This document shows, piece after piece, positions 25,366-35,872 of a DNA stretch of 64,000 bases. Every line of letters starts with the position of its first letter. Position 1 is the first letter of the stretch. Under the pieces are notes generated by a model. The model had not been told where the DNA came from, did not search any database, and worked only from the letters and a program-made list of their open reading frames with translations. This stretch comes from Haploplasma axanthum (GTDB lineage Bacteria > Bacillota_I > Bacilli_A > Acholeplasmatales > Acholeplasmataceae): contig NZ_LR215048.1 of NCBI RefSeq assembly GCF_900660745.1, forward strand, positions 1 through 64,000. Reading direction: 5' to 3'. A program made the position numbers and the translations under genes.

Positions 25366-27102
25366 TTATTCGTCTTTAGCGAATTGACTCATATAAAGTT
25401 TTGCATAAAATGCATCTTTATTCATCAATTCTTCATGTGTTCCATATTCAACAATATTACCTTTATCCATAGCAATTATAATATCAGAATCAACAATTGT
25501 TTTAAGTCTATGTGCAATAATAAATGTTGTTTTACCCTTCATTACTCTTGCAAATGTTGTTTGAATCTCTTGTTCCATTAAACTATCAATGTTACTAGTT
25601 GCTTCATCTAATATTAGAATTGGTGGATCTATTAAGATTGCTCTTGCAATTGTTAATAATTGTTTTTGTCCTACAGATAGATTTGTACTATCACTTAATC
25701 GTGTTTTATAACCATCTTTTAAATTCATAATAAAGTCATGACAATTAGCTTTTTTAGCTGCTTCAATCATTTCTTCATCTGTAGCATCTTTTCTACCATA
25801 TTTTAGATTCGATTCAATTGTTCCATTAAATAACCATGGTTCTTGTAAAACTAATCCAAAACTTAAACGTAGTGCTTTTCGGTTATAATCTCTAATATCT
25901 TTACCATCAACAATAATCGCACCATTATTAACATCATAAAATCTCATTAATAGATTAATCATTGTTGATTTACCAGCACCAGTTGGTCCTACTATTGCAA
26001 CTTTTTGACCTCTCTTAACTTTTAAATTGAAATCTGTAATAAGTTTTTGATTTTTTGTATACGCGAATTCAACATCATTAAAATCAATATTCCCCAAAAC
26101 TGCACGATCATTAAATTCGAATGGAATCTTTTCAAGTTCTACGTTTAATTCTAATACTTCTGTAATTCGTTTTAACCCTGCTCGACCAGCCATAAAGTTA
26201 GCCGTTAAAACGCTAAAATCATTGAATGGTCTAGCAAACATTGCCGAATACATAATCATACTAGTTAATGTTGCTACCTCAACTTTATGTCCGTTAATTG
26301 TTAGTAAAATTGACACTAGTCCTAATAATGCATATGAAATATTTGTAAATAAACGATATGTTGGGTTATTAATTGAAGCAGCAAAGTATGCTTTTTCACC
26401 AACAACCGTTAATTCATCATTAAGTTTGTCAAATTTTTGTTTGGCATTTTCTTGATAATTATATGCTTGAATAAGTTTCTTTTCATCAAAATATTCTTTT
26501 GCTGTTCCTGTTAATTCACCAATAAGTTTTTGTAGAACAACAAATCGCTGATTTCTTTTTGTTTTTGTTGCATTCGAATAAATGAAAATCACTGGAACCA
26601 TAGCAACAACAACAAGCGTTAGCCATATATTCAAATAAATCATAATCCCTAGTGAGAATAAAATCGTTGTTGCTCCTTGGAAGAAATACATAAAGAAATG
26701 TGATAAAGCATCAAATACTAAATCAATATCTTGTGAGAATCTTGCCATTATATCTCCGGTTTGCGTTCTATCTAAATATGATATTGGTGTATGTGTAATT
26801 GTATGAAATGCATGATTTCTTAAATTCCTAGTAATAATTGTTGCATAGTTATGTGAACAAACTTGGCTAAACCATAATAACATTGTTCCAAGCAAATATA
26901 ATATTCCAACTAATATTAAATATTTAATAATATAATTAAAATCAACATTAGAAACTCCTACAGCTTTTTTAACGATAAATCCGATTATTAATGGGTTAAC
27001 TAGGATAAATAAATTCCCAATAAACGCTGTTATAATATTTAAAAATAACCATTTTTTCGCATTTTTACTATATGCTCTTAAGTTCATAATTAATTCAATC
27101 AT
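25366..27102 (-). CDS. ABC exporter, membrane-ATPase half 2
   Basis: 578 aa: six membrane helices (residues about 15-300) fused to an ATPase. Walker A GPTGAGKSTMIN, Q-loop LQEPWLF, signature LSVGQKQ (non-canonical) and Walker B LILDEATSNID with the catalytic Glu. It pairs with the upstream gene, which it overlaps by 4 bases. Together they form a heterodimeric exporter of the multidrug type (YfiBC/LmrCD-like). Confidence 0.9.
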   Translation of the reverse strand: MIELIMNLRAYSKNAKKWLFLNIITAFIGNLFILVNPLIIGFIVKKAVGVSNVDFNYIIKYLILVGILYLLGTMLLWFSQVCSHNYATIITRNLRNHAFHTITHTPISYLDRTQTGDIMARFSQDIDLVFDALSHFFMYFFQGATTILFSLGIMIYLNIWLTLVVVAMVPVIFIYSNATKTKRNQRFVVLQKLIGELTGTAKEYFDEKKLIQAYNYQENAKQKFDKLNDELTVVGEKAYFAASINNPTYRLFTNISYALLGLVSILLTINGHKVEVATLTSMIMYSAMFARPFNDFSVLTANFMAGRAGLKRITEVLELNVELEKIPFEFNDRAVLGNIDFNDVEFAYTKNQKLITDFNLKVKRGQKVAIVGPTGAGKSTMINLLMRFYDVNNGAIIVDGKDIRDYNRKALRLSFGLVLQEPWLFNGTIESNLKYGRKDATDEEMIEAAKKANCHDFIMNLKDGYKTRLSDSTNLSVGQKQLLTIARAILIDPPILILDEATSNIDSLMEQEIQTTFARVMKGKTTFIIAHRLKTIVDSDIIIAMDKGNIVEYGTHEELMNKDAFYAKLYMSQFAKDE

Positions 27103-28808
27103 TTCGCACCTCCAGCAACTTGTGTTTCATAAAGTGCACGATATAAATCATTGTTTTCTATTAATTCTTCGTGTTTTCCTGTTGCAATAATTCTACCACC
27201 ATCAAGAATAATTATTTTATCTGCATTTGCTAAACTACTTAATCTCTGACTAATAAAAATTGTTGTTTGTTTTAAATCTCTTCTTTGAAGCTCTCTTCTA
27301 ATTTTAAAGTCTGTCATATAATCTAATGCACTAAACACATCATCTAAAATCAAAATTCCTGAGTCTTTAACTAACGCTCTAGCAAGCGCTAAACGCTGTC
27401 TTTGTCCACCTGAGAAGTTAACACCTTGTCTTAAAACTTCTTCATTAATACCATTGTCTCTTTTCAATATAAAGTTTGATTGGGCTTCTTTCAAAGCTTT
27501 TTCAACCTTTTCATTTCCATAATCATTAGCCATTTCAATATTCTCTTTTACATCACCTTGAAGTAAAGCAGCCTTTTGTGATGCATAAGCTATACCATCT
27601 CTTAAACTAGTTAAGTTATAGTTTTTAACATTTATATCATTAATTAATACTTCCCCTTCTGTAACATCATGGAATCTCATAATTAAATCGATAATCGTTG
27701 TTTTACCACTCCCTGTTAATCCAACAACACCAATAGTTTCTCCTGGATTAATTACTAAATTTATATGATTTAGAATATTGTTACTATTATCTCCATATCC
27801 AAAACCAACATTTTTGAACTCAATTTTAGCAGGTTTATTATCAAGTATTAAATTATCTTCTTCTTTAATAGAATTTTGTTTGTCTAATAGTTTATTTAAT
27901 CTAATTCCAGCTGAATATGTTTTTGTATATAAGAGAATTAAGTTCATTACTGAAATGATTGCCAGTGTTAATTGTGTAGTATATGTTATTACTTGAATTA
28001 ATTGCGACTGATCCATTTGTCCATTATTAATATCTAATGCTCCAGCATAAATCATTGCAATCAATAAAATGTTTAAAGCTAAAGTTGTAAATGGTGATGA
28101 TAATGATGTTATTTTTCCTAATTTAACCATAATACTAGATAAAACACTATTTTTATCATCAAATCTTGACTCCTCATGCTCAACTTGTGCAAATGCTCTA
28201 ATCATTCTTGAACCTTCAACGTTATCTTTAACAACTTCTAATAATTTATCATTTTGTGTTTGAAATTTTTGGAATATGCGCATTGAAGCATACATAATAA
28301 AAATCAATATTACAATAACAATTGGTAAACCAATAACAAGAATAAGTGCAACTTTAGGACTTACAATAAACAATGATATTATACTTCCCACCATCAATAC
28401 TGGTGCACGACTTGCAATTCTAATAGTCATTGCTAAACCATTTTGTAAATGAGAAACATCTAGGTTTAATCTGTTGATTAAACTACTTGATGAAAACTCA
28501 TTAGTATCTTCAATTGATAAATCTTGAACCTTATAAAAAACGGCTTGTCTTAAATTCTTAGCAAAGTCTTGTGAAACTTTTGCAGCTAACTTATGAGCAA
28601 AAACTGTCGACATATATCCCAGCGAACAAAATAAAACAATTAGTCCAACCATTAGATATCCATCTTTATAGTTTCCACCTTCTAACCCTTTTTTCATTAA
28701 AGCTGCCATAAAAATTGGAAGAAATAGTTCTAAAACTACTTCCACAGTTTTTATTAAAAAACCAGTTATAAATGATTTTCTATATTTAATATAACGTAAC
28801 AATCTCAT
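27099..28808 (-). CDS. ABC exporter, membrane-ATPase half 1 (degenerate ATP site)
   Basis: 569 aa with six membrane helices and an ATPase. Walker A GLTGSGKTTIID, signature FSGGQRQR. In Walker B the catalytic glutamate is replaced by aspartate (LILDDVFSALD). One canonical and one degenerate site is the known arrangement of heterodimeric type IV ABC exporters. First of the two-gene operon. Substrate not deducible; no regulator adjacent. Confidence 0.9.
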   Translation of the reverse strand: MRLLRYIKYRKSFITGFLIKTVEVVLELFLPIFMAALMKKGLEGGNYKDGYLMVGLIVLFCSLGYMSTVFAHKLAAKVSQDFAKNLRQAVFYKVQDLSIEDTNEFSSSSLINRLNLDVSHLQNGLAMTIRIASRAPVLMVGSIISLFIVSPKVALILVIGLPIVIVILIFIMYASMRIFQKFQTQNDKLLEVVKDNVEGSRMIRAFAQVEHEESRFDDKNSVLSSIMVKLGKITSLSSPFTTLALNILLIAMIYAGALDINNGQMDQSQLIQVITYTTQLTLAIISVMNLILLYTKTYSAGIRLNKLLDKQNSIKEEDNLILDNKPAKIEFKNVGFGYGDNSNNILNHINLVINPGETIGVVGLTGSGKTTIIDLIMRFHDVTEGEVLINDINVKNYNLTSLRDGIAYASQKAALLQGDVKENIEMANDYGNEKVEKALKEAQSNFILKRDNGINEEVLRQGVNFSGGQRQRLALARALVKDSGILILDDVFSALDYMTDFKIRRELQRRDLKQTTIFISQRLSSLANADKIIILDGGRIIATGKHEELIENNDLYRALYETQVAGGAK

Positions 28809-28823
28809 TTCTAATCATCCTCT

Positions 28824-29975
28824 TTATATTTTTAATTCTTTAATAAACTTTGATTTTTTATTACTTGATGTTAAATAAAGTCGTGTTTTTGCTCTTGTAA
28901 CAGCAACAAACATCAATCTTCTTTCTTCTTCTATTTCTAAATTTTGGTTATTTATAATTGATGGGAAAGTATTCTTATTTAAACCAATCAAAAACACAAC
29001 ATCAAACTCTAATCCTTTAGATTCATGAATTGATAGAACACTAACTTCATGATTATTATAAAAATATTTTTTATATAAAAATCCTTGTTCATGATTTCTA
29101 AAAAGAATAGCAAATGTTTGATACTCGACTTTAATACTTAAGTACATATTAATAATAAATCTATATTCTTCAATATCATTATTAAAGCCATAGTACTTAA
29201 TCATTCCAACTTCCTTTTTTATAACACTTAATTTCTTAGAAATTCTATTAACATTAAAATCAATTAAACTATTTGCTGACTTGACTATTTCGTTTGTAGA
29301 GCGATAGTTATTCTTTAATATTATAACACTACTATCATATTTTTTAATAAATTTATTTATTATTGTAAAATCAGCACCACGAAATCCATAAATACTTTGA
29401 TCTGGATCTCCAACAACAAAAGTTTGTGTATTCTTATTAATTAAACTAATAAAAATTTGATACTGCAAACTATTAGTATCTTGAAACTCATCAATTAATA
29501 TATAATTATATGTGATTTTTTTATTCTTAATAATTTCTAATGCTTTATACTCTAAATCATTAAAATCTAAAATACTATTTTCATTTTTATATTTTTCATA
29601 ATCATCATATCTTTTTGGTTTTAAACCTTGTTTCAAATTTATATCATATAAACTAAAAGACAATATCTCCTTACTAGAAAAATTGATATTGTCTTCAACA
29701 AATTTAATTGTTTTATCATTTAATAATTGATAACAAAATGAGTCAAATGTTTTTATTAAAACATCATTATTCTTAAGTCTTTCTCTCATTTCAATTGCTG
29801 CTTTTTTTGTAAAAGTAATTGCAAGTATTTCACTTGAAATAACATTATCATCCAAGAGTTTCTTTATTCTTTGAATTAATACGGTTGTTTTTCCACTTCC
29901 AGCACCTGCAATTACAGCTGTATGTTTACTTTTTGAATTAATTGCTGCTAACTGTTCATCACTATATTTTCTCAT
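28824..29975 (-). CDS. Compact UvrD/PcrA-like helicase
   Basis: 383 aa, about half the length of PcrA, yet with all ATPase motifs: GAGSGKT (24-30), TFTKKAA, DEFQDTNSLQYQIF, VVGDPDQSIYGFRGAD, NNYRSTNEI, SIHESKGLEFDVV and VAVTRAKTRLY. The 1B and 2B insert domains are strongly shortened or missing. It follows a full-length PcrA on the same strand with a short gap. Either a natural minimal SF1A enzyme or a paralogue reduced by deletion; the clean frame favours the first. Confidence 0.82.
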   Translation of the reverse strand: MRKYSDEQLAAINSKSKHTAVIAGAGSGKTTVLIQRIKKLLDDNVISSEILAITFTKKAAIEMRERLKNNDVLIKTFDSFCYQLLNDKTIKFVEDNINFSSKEILSFSLYDINLKQGLKPKRYDDYEKYKNENSILDFNDLEYKALEIIKNKKITYNYILIDEFQDTNSLQYQIFISLINKNTQTFVVGDPDQSIYGFRGADFTIINKFIKKYDSSVIILKNNYRSTNEIVKSANSLIDFNVNRISKKLSVIKKEVGMIKYYGFNNDIEEYRFIINMYLSIKVEYQTFAILFRNHEQGFLYKKYFYNNHEVSVLSIHESKGLEFDVVFLIGLNKNTFPSIINNQNLEIEEERRLMFVAVTRAKTRLYLTSSNKKSKFIKELKI

Positions 29976-29998
29976 ACTAAATAATAGTATGGATATAT

Positions 29999-32104
29999 CT
30001 ATATTTCTTTTTTGATACTTGGATGATTTTTAAGTAACTTCTTAATTCCATATTCAACATTAAAAGCAATCGTTATTATATCATCTTTAACTTCAACAAC
30101 AACACCTTTACCAAATGAATCATGAACAACAATATCTCCAGATTTAAAATCATCAGAACTTGTATTTTTATTAATTGTTTCTCTTGAATACTTTTTAGGA
30201 AGAATCTTTTCTTCATCATTTTTGATTTCTCTTAAAAATACAGAAGGAATATTATTCTTAATTTGTCCATAAACCATTCTTCTTTGAGTATTTGTTACAT
30301 ATAGACGCTCTTTTGCTCTTGTAATTGCAACGTAGAAAATTCTTCTTTCTTCCTCAAGTTCAAAAGGATCCATATATGATCTATCACTTGGAAATAATCC
30401 ATCTTCTAATGCTACAACAAAAACAACTTTAAATTCTAATCCTTTAACTTGATGAACAGTTGCCAGTTTTACAACATTTAAATCTTGATTATCTTTATCA
30501 TGATCAGTATATAATGCTAGTTCATCTAATATTTGTTTAATCTTCTCAATGTTATTTCCTTCATAGTTCCAATCGCCTTGTCTAAAAACGTTTTTTAATT
30601 CCATAATATTTTCTTTACGTTCTTTAGCCTTATCATCAGTTTCTTCTTTTAAAAACTCATAATAACCACTTCCTACAAATAGAACATCAATAATATTAAC
30701 AAGTTCTTTTGTTTCTTCAATTTTTTCTTTTAATTCATTTATTATATTTTTAAATTCTTTTAAACTATTTGCTGTCTTAGCTGAAAATTTCACATAGTCA
30801 ATTGCATCAAACATGGACATATTATTAAAGTTTGCATACTCTTCTAGTTTGTTAATAGTTACATTTCCTATTCCTCTTGTCGGAGTATTAATAATTCTTT
30901 TTAAATAAAAATTACTATTTGTATCAACAACTACCTTTAAATATGCGAGAATATCTTTAACTTCTTTTCTTTCATAGAATGAAATTCCTCCATAAATAAT
31001 ATATGGTATTTGCGTTTGCATAAAACTATGTTCAAACAATCTACTTAAATGATTATTACGATATAAAACTGCAATATCTTCATAATTATATTTATGACTT
31101 GTCAAATTAATTATTTCATTAGTAACTGTTCTAACTTCATCAAAATCATCACTCGCAAGATGAACTACAATAGGCACACCATCTCCAAAACTACTTACTA
31201 AATTCTTGTCTGTTGTTCTACTATTATTATTTTTAATCAGTTTATTAGCTGCTTTTAAAATATTATTTGTTGAGCGATAATTTTCATCTAAAACAATAAC
31301 TTCAGCACCGAATTCTTTAACAAATAATTGATTATTTTCATATCTAGCACCTCTAAATGCATAAATACTTTGATCTGGATCTCCCACTACAAACGTATTT
31401 TCGTTATTAAGAAGTTTAATTATTTCATATTGAACTTTATCGGTATCTTGAAACTCATCAATTAAGATATGTGTAAACAATGTTTGATACTTTGTTCTTA
31501 CTAAAAGATTTTCTTTAAATAGTTTATTCGTATAAACAATAAGATCATCAAAATCCATTAATTGTTCTTTGATAAGTTCTAACTTATATCTGTCATAAAC
31601 ATCTCTAACTACTTCATCATCAATATTTCTAATAAAAGTTTTTTCATTTGAAATAAAATTTTTAATCATTCTTGGTGGATATTTTTTAGCATCAATATTT
31701 TGTTTCTTAATAATATCTCTAATAATTGCTAGGGCATCATCTTCATCAATAACGGTAAAGTCATTTTTATATCCTAAATTCAAATTTACAGCATTTTCTC
31801 TTAATACTCTAAGACCAAAAGCGTGAAATGTATAAAGCCATGCTCCCATTTGATTTGGATAGATTAAATCATTAACTCGATGTCTGATTTCTTTTGCTGC
31901 TTTATTAGTAAATGTTACACCAAGTATTCTATTTGGATCGACATTCATTTTTTCAATTAAATAAGCTATTCTTGTTGTTAGAGTTTTAGTTTTACCAGTT
32001 CCAGCACCTGCTACAACAAAAAGCGGTCCATTTTCGTGGATAACCGCTTTTCTTTGATTATTATTTAATCTACTTATCTCATAATCTAATTTTTTATCAT
32101 TCAT
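29999..32104 (-). CDS. pcrA: UvrD/PcrA-type DNA helicase
   Basis: 701 aa. Q-motif LNNNQRKAV, Walker A GAGTGKTKTLTTRI, DEFQDTDKVQYEII, GDPDQSIYAFRGARYEN, LDENYRSTNNIL, and VHQVKGLEFKVVF. The C-terminal small barrel (GDIVVHDSFGKGVVVEV) is the RNA-polymerase-binding Tudor-like domain of PcrA. Translocates 3' to 5' in repair, displacing proteins. Confidence 0.93.
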   Translation of the reverse strand: MNDKKLDYEISRLNNNQRKAVIHENGPLFVVAGAGTGKTKTLTTRIAYLIEKMNVDPNRILGVTFTNKAAKEIRHRVNDLIYPNQMGAWLYTFHAFGLRVLRENAVNLNLGYKNDFTVIDEDDALAIIRDIIKKQNIDAKKYPPRMIKNFISNEKTFIRNIDDEVVRDVYDRYKLELIKEQLMDFDDLIVYTNKLFKENLLVRTKYQTLFTHILIDEFQDTDKVQYEIIKLLNNENTFVVGDPDQSIYAFRGARYENNQLFVKEFGAEVIVLDENYRSTNNILKAANKLIKNNNSRTTDKNLVSSFGDGVPIVVHLASDDFDEVRTVTNEIINLTSHKYNYEDIAVLYRNNHLSRLFEHSFMQTQIPYIIYGGISFYERKEVKDILAYLKVVVDTNSNFYLKRIINTPTRGIGNVTINKLEEYANFNNMSMFDAIDYVKFSAKTANSLKEFKNIINELKEKIEETKELVNIIDVLFVGSGYYEFLKEETDDKAKERKENIMELKNVFRQGDWNYEGNNIEKIKQILDELALYTDHDKDNQDLNVVKLATVHQVKGLEFKVVFVVALEDGLFPSDRSYMDPFELEEERRIFYVAITRAKERLYVTNTQRRMVYGQIKNNIPSVFLREIKNDEEKILPKKYSRETINKNTSSDDFKSGDIVVHDSFGKGVVVEVKDDIITIAFNVEYGIKKLLKNHPSIKKEI

Positions 32105-32115
32105 TATATCAATCC

Positions 32116-33747
32116 TTAATAAGACTTCTTCAATGAAACAATTTCGTTTAAAACTAGTAAGTCTTTTGTTGTTTCTTTATCAACATTAAAGAAACCATGT
32201 CTTAATAATTGAAATTTATCATTAATACTACAATTAATAATAGATTTTTCAACAAAACCTTCTTTAATTTCCCATGAATCCTTATTAAATCTTTCAAGTA
32301 AGTCTAAATTACTATCAGTATCTAATATCATTGGCTCAAAGTAATTAAATTTCGTTTTTAGAAGGTTTTTACTACTTACAAATTGAATAGTTCCATTTGG
32401 TTTTCTAGCATCAAATCCGCTGCCACTCTTAGTTTCAGGATCATATGTTGCAAGAATTTCAATTATATTTCCATCTTTATCAAATCTTGCTTCATTAGCT
32501 TTAATAAAATATGCGTGAAATAGTCTTACTTCTATTCCAAGTGCTAGTCTCTTATATTTCTTATTTGGTTTTTCTAAAACAAAATCTTCTCTATCAATAT
32601 ATATTTCTCTTGAGAAAATAACATCTCTTGAACCAAGTTCTTCATTATCACTATTATATGGAACACCAATATGTTCAACTTCATTCTCTGGATAATTAGT
32701 TATAGTTACTTTTAATGGGTCAATAACACCCATAACTCTTTTAGCCTTATTTTGTAAGTCATCACGAAGTGCTGCTTCTAACATATCGCTACTTACTGTT
32801 GAATTGATTTTTGATAAACCAGTTGATAAAATAAAGTTTTTAATAGCGTCTTTAGTATATCCTCTTCTTCTAAGTCCTGATAAAGTTGGCATTCTTGGAT
32901 CATCCCAGCCTGTTACAGTTTTACTTTGAACTAATTGTAACAAGTATCTTTTACTCATTACCGTATTTTCAATACCTAGGCGACCAAATTCAATTTGTCT
33001 AGGAACAAGTGGCATTTCAGTTTCTTTAACAACCCAATCATATAATGGTCTATGATCTTCAAATTCTAAACTACATAATGAATGAGTAATTCCTTCAATA
33101 GCATCTTCTAAAGGATGCGCATAATCATACATTGGATAAATGCACCATTTATCTTTTGTGTTATGATGGTGGGCATATGAAATACGATAAAGAATTGGAT
33201 CTCTCATATTCATATTAGGGCTTGCCATATCAATTTTAGCTCTTAATACACACTCGCCTTCTTTGAATTCTCCATTACGCATTTTTTCAAATAATTCTAA
33301 ATTTTCTTCAATACTTCTATTTCTATATGGTGATAATTTCCCTGCAACACCAAGTGATCCACGATCTTCTGCTATTTGCTCAGGAGTTGAATTATCAACA
33401 TATGCTAATCCTTTTTTAATAAGAATAATTGCTCTATTATACATTTCTTCAAAATAATCTGATGCGAAATAAACATTAGCAGGAGTGTATCCTAACCATT
33501 CAATATCTTCTCTAATTGATTTAACATATTTATCTTCTTCTTTTGCTGGATTAGTATCATCATATCTAAGGTTAGTATAACCTCCAAAATGCTTAGCAAG
33601 TTCAAAATTTTGAATGATTGCTCTTGCATGTCCTATATGTAAAAATCCATTTGGTTCAGGTGGAAATCTTGTTACTATTTTTTTATGTTTTCCACTTTCT
33701 AAGTCTTGCTCCATAATCGTTTTAATAAAATTTGATTGATTTTCCAT
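32116..33747 (-). CDS. glnS: Glutaminyl-tRNA synthetase
   Basis: 543 aa from the ATG at 33747, which has GGAGGTG at good spacing; an ATG 15 bases upstream is part of that site. Class I motifs: HIGH as [10 protein letters not shown] and KMSKS as VMSKRYL, with PPEPNG before HIGH and the C-terminal two-barrel anticodon-binding region. It charges tRNA-Gln directly, whereas many Bacillota form Gln-tRNA through GatCAB. Probably ancient horizontal origin. Confidence 0.95.
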   Translation of the reverse strand: MENQSNFIKTIMEQDLESGKHKKIVTRFPPEPNGFLHIGHARAIIQNFELAKHFGGYTNLRYDDTNPAKEEDKYVKSIREDIEWLGYTPANVYFASDYFEEMYNRAIILIKKGLAYVDNSTPEQIAEDRGSLGVAGKLSPYRNRSIEENLELFEKMRNGEFKEGECVLRAKIDMASPNMNMRDPILYRISYAHHHNTKDKWCIYPMYDYAHPLEDAIEGITHSLCSLEFEDHRPLYDWVVKETEMPLVPRQIEFGRLGIENTVMSKRYLLQLVQSKTVTGWDDPRMPTLSGLRRRGYTKDAIKNFILSTGLSKINSTVSSDMLEAALRDDLQNKAKRVMGVIDPLKVTITNYPENEVEHIGVPYNSDNEELGSRDVIFSREIYIDREDFVLEKPNKKYKRLALGIEVRLFHAYFIKANEARFDKDGNIIEILATYDPETKSGSGFDARKPNGTIQFVSSKNLLKTKFNYFEPMILDTDSNLDLLERFNKDSWEIKEGFVEKSIINCSINDKFQLLRHGFFNVDKETTKDLLVLNEIVSLKKSY

Positions 33748-33921
33748 TTGAAGCACCTCCATATCTTCTTTATTATATGATAAAAGTGCTGATTTAACAA
33801 TGTTTAAGTACCTAAAACGTATATTTATTCTATTAGAATAAAGAGAAAACGATAAGGAATGTTATGATTATTTATTATTATATAAATATTCGTAAAATCT
33901 AACATATTAAGTATCGTTTCA

Positions 33922-33950
33922 TTTACAATATTAGAAAAATACTATATGAT
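33922..33950 (+). promoter_or_regulatory. Promoter of the SatP-like gene
   Basis: TTTACA, 17-nt spacer, TATGAT, about 40 bases before the start codon. It is the first plus-strand host promoter after a long minus-strand block. Confidence 0.6.
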
Positions 33951-33990
33951 AGATATGATATTAATTATTAAAAAATAAGGAGAAAAAAAT

Positions 33991-34542
33991 TTGGAAACAA
34001 CTAAAAAAATAAACCCTGCACCGCTTGGTTTATTAGGATTCGGATTAACAACAATTTTACTTAATTTACACAATAGTGGAATTATTCCATTATCGATTGT
34101 TATTGTAGCAATGGGTATTACCTTTGGGGGAGTTGCTCAGATTATTGCCGGCATTTTAGAATTTAAAACTGGTAATAATTTTGGTGGAACAGCTTTTACA
34201 GCATACGGTTTCTTTTGGTTATCATTAGTCTTAATTTGGATTTATAAACCAAATGGTATTGCTTTAGCTGATAAAGAATCAATGGGATTTTATTTACTAC
34301 TATGGGGATTATTTACAATAGTAATGTTTATTGGAACATTAAAACATAATGTAACTAGTAGAATAGTATTTGGTTCACTTGCGATTTTATTTATTTTACT
34401 TTCAATTGGTGATTTTGCACATAGTGAAGTGATTACTAGAATTGCTGGTTATGTAGGTATAATTTGTGGTTTGTCTGCATTCTATAATGCAAGTGCTCAA
34501 ATCATTAATGCTGAGTTTAATAAAAATATATTACCATTATAA
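33991..34542 (+). CDS. GPR1/FUN34/YaaH (SatP)-family acetate/succinate carrier
   Basis: 183 aa from a TTG with AAGGAG before it. The family signature NPAPLGLLGFGLTT is at residues 8-21, followed by six membrane helices; GGVAQIIAGILEFKTGN in helix 2-3 is typical of the family. It would move acetate or succinate across the membrane. Own promoter and terminator, so monocistronic. Confidence 0.88.
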   Translation: METTKKINPAPLGLLGFGLTTILLNLHNSGIIPLSIVIVAMGITFGGVAQIIAGILEFKTGNNFGGTAFTAYGFFWLSLVLIWIYKPNGIALADKESMGFYLLLWGLFTIVMFIGTLKHNVTSRIVFGSLAILFILLSIGDFAHSEVITRIAGYVGIICGLSAFYNASAQIINAEFNKNILPL

Positions 34543-34547
34543 AAAGA

Positions 34548-34602
34548 AGACCTTTAAATCATTAAATTTGCAACTGCAAATAAATGACAAAGGTCTTTTT
34601 TT
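34548..34602 (+). terminator. Terminator of the SatP-like gene
   Basis: Outer stem AGACCTTT / AAAGGTCT with an inner ATTTGCA / TGCAAAT stem, then a T7 run. Confidence 0.8.
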
Positions 34603-34621
34603 GTATTAATACGTCTTCAAA

Positions 34622-34996
34622 TTACATCTTAAACCATTTCTCAACAAATTCATCAAACGATTTATTAAATAAAGTTGGTTTAGATCCACTTTCATACTCT
34701 GTTGTATATCTACCAATTCTTATTATTTCATTTTCATATCTAAGTTCAATAAAAAAACTTCCTTTAGTTTTAACATTTGTACTTTTACTCTTATATTTTT
34801 GATTATTAAGTTCGTTCAAAAAAGTTTCAAAATCATCATTACTAAGTTCTTTCTCGCTATTTTCATTAATAAGAATAATCTTTTCTAATCCTTCACTCTT
34901 AAAACTAAATGTCTTCTTTGGTTTATAAAAAAGAACAATTAGTACAATAAAAACTATTAAAACAAGTCCAATCAAAACTTTCATTTTATATTTCAT
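34622..34996 (-). CDS. Small membrane-anchored protein of unknown function
   Basis: 124 aa: N-terminal membrane helix (MKVLIGLVLIVFIVLIVLFY after MKYK) and an extracytoplasmic beta-rich domain with FSFKSEGLEKIILINEN and GSFFIELRYENEIIRIG. No lipobox. Likely in one transcript with the next upstream membrane-protein gene and rlmD. Function not recognised. Confidence 0.65.
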   Translation of the reverse strand: MKYKMKVLIGLVLIVFIVLIVLFYKPKKTFSFKSEGLEKIILINENSEKELSNDDFETFLNELNNQKYKSKSTNVKTKGSFFIELRYENEIIRIGRYTTEYESGSKPTLFNKSFDEFVEKWFKM

Positions 34997-35025
34997 ACTA
35001 TCCCTCCATTAAAAATCTCTAACAA

Positions 35026-35871
35026 TTATATTAATTCATCACCATATTCTAGTTTTTCAATTGATGGTTTCTGAGTTAAACTAAAATTTGCTGAATTTAT
35101 TTTATATGTATGTAATCCATCCCCTTCAATAATAGTTGGATTAGTAAAGTATAACTCACTTATACCTTTAATTTTTACTCCCAATATACTAACAACACTT
35201 AAAAATATTTTTATCTTAGAAAACTTATTTAATTCCTCTTCACTAAAATAACCACTATCTTTATTAAATACTAGATTAATAATTAAGTTATTTCTCTTTG
35301 TTTGTTCGTTATAAAGAATGTATCCTTGTGTCTCAGTTCTTCCATATGCAGGAATAAAATTAAACTTTACTCCTTCACGTTCAAATCTAATTTTTTGTAG
35401 CTTAATCTTTCCAGCCGTTTTTCCCTCAATAACTTTAAATGGAATTCTAATCGTATAAAAATCAACTTCTTTTTCCATATCTAACGTATCTTGAACCATA
35501 TGAAATGTTGGTCTATCATCATTATAAAATCTTGGAATATATCGCTCTGATTCATGATATATTAGCATACGATCATTAAACTCAATAATGGAATAATTAC
35601 TAGATGCAAATTGTAATTCTCTAAATAGTTCTGCTCTTCTATTTGAATCATCATTTATTTTACTAACGGTTTTATTATGTAGATAAACCATTAAGCTAAA
35701 CATAGTACTAGCAACAAATGCTGCAAAAGAAACAATTAAAACAGCAATTCTTATCCCTATAACATCAAAAGTTGCAGCAAGATAATCTCCAGCTAATAAA
35801 GAGACAACAGCAAGCACAAAAACAATTCCAACAATAACAACTAAAACTTTAAAGCTTTTATCTTTTTTCAT
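35026..35871 (-). CDS. Two-helix membrane protein of unknown function
   Basis: 281 aa from the ATG at 35871, which has GGAGA before it; the longer frame overlaps rlmD by 23 bases. Two membrane helices (about residues 7-30 and 39-62) are followed by a large soluble domain with repeated beta strands (NDRMLIYHESERYIPRFY, FNFIPAYGRTETQGYI). No family recognised. Translationally coupled to the methyltransferase gene upstream. Confidence 0.7.
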   Translation of the reverse strand: MKKDKSFKVLVVIVGIVFVLAVVSLLAGDYLAATFDVIGIRIAVLIVSFAAFVASTMFSLMVYLHNKTVSKINDDSNRRAELFRELQFASSNYSIIEFNDRMLIYHESERYIPRFYNDDRPTFHMVQDTLDMEKEVDFYTIRIPFKVIEGKTAGKIKLQKIRFEREGVKFNFIPAYGRTETQGYILYNEQTKRNNLIINLVFNKDSGYFSEEELNKFSKIKIFLSVVSILGVKIKGISELYFTNPTIIEGDGLHTYKINSANFSLTQKPSIEKLEYGDELI

Positions 35872-35872
35872 A

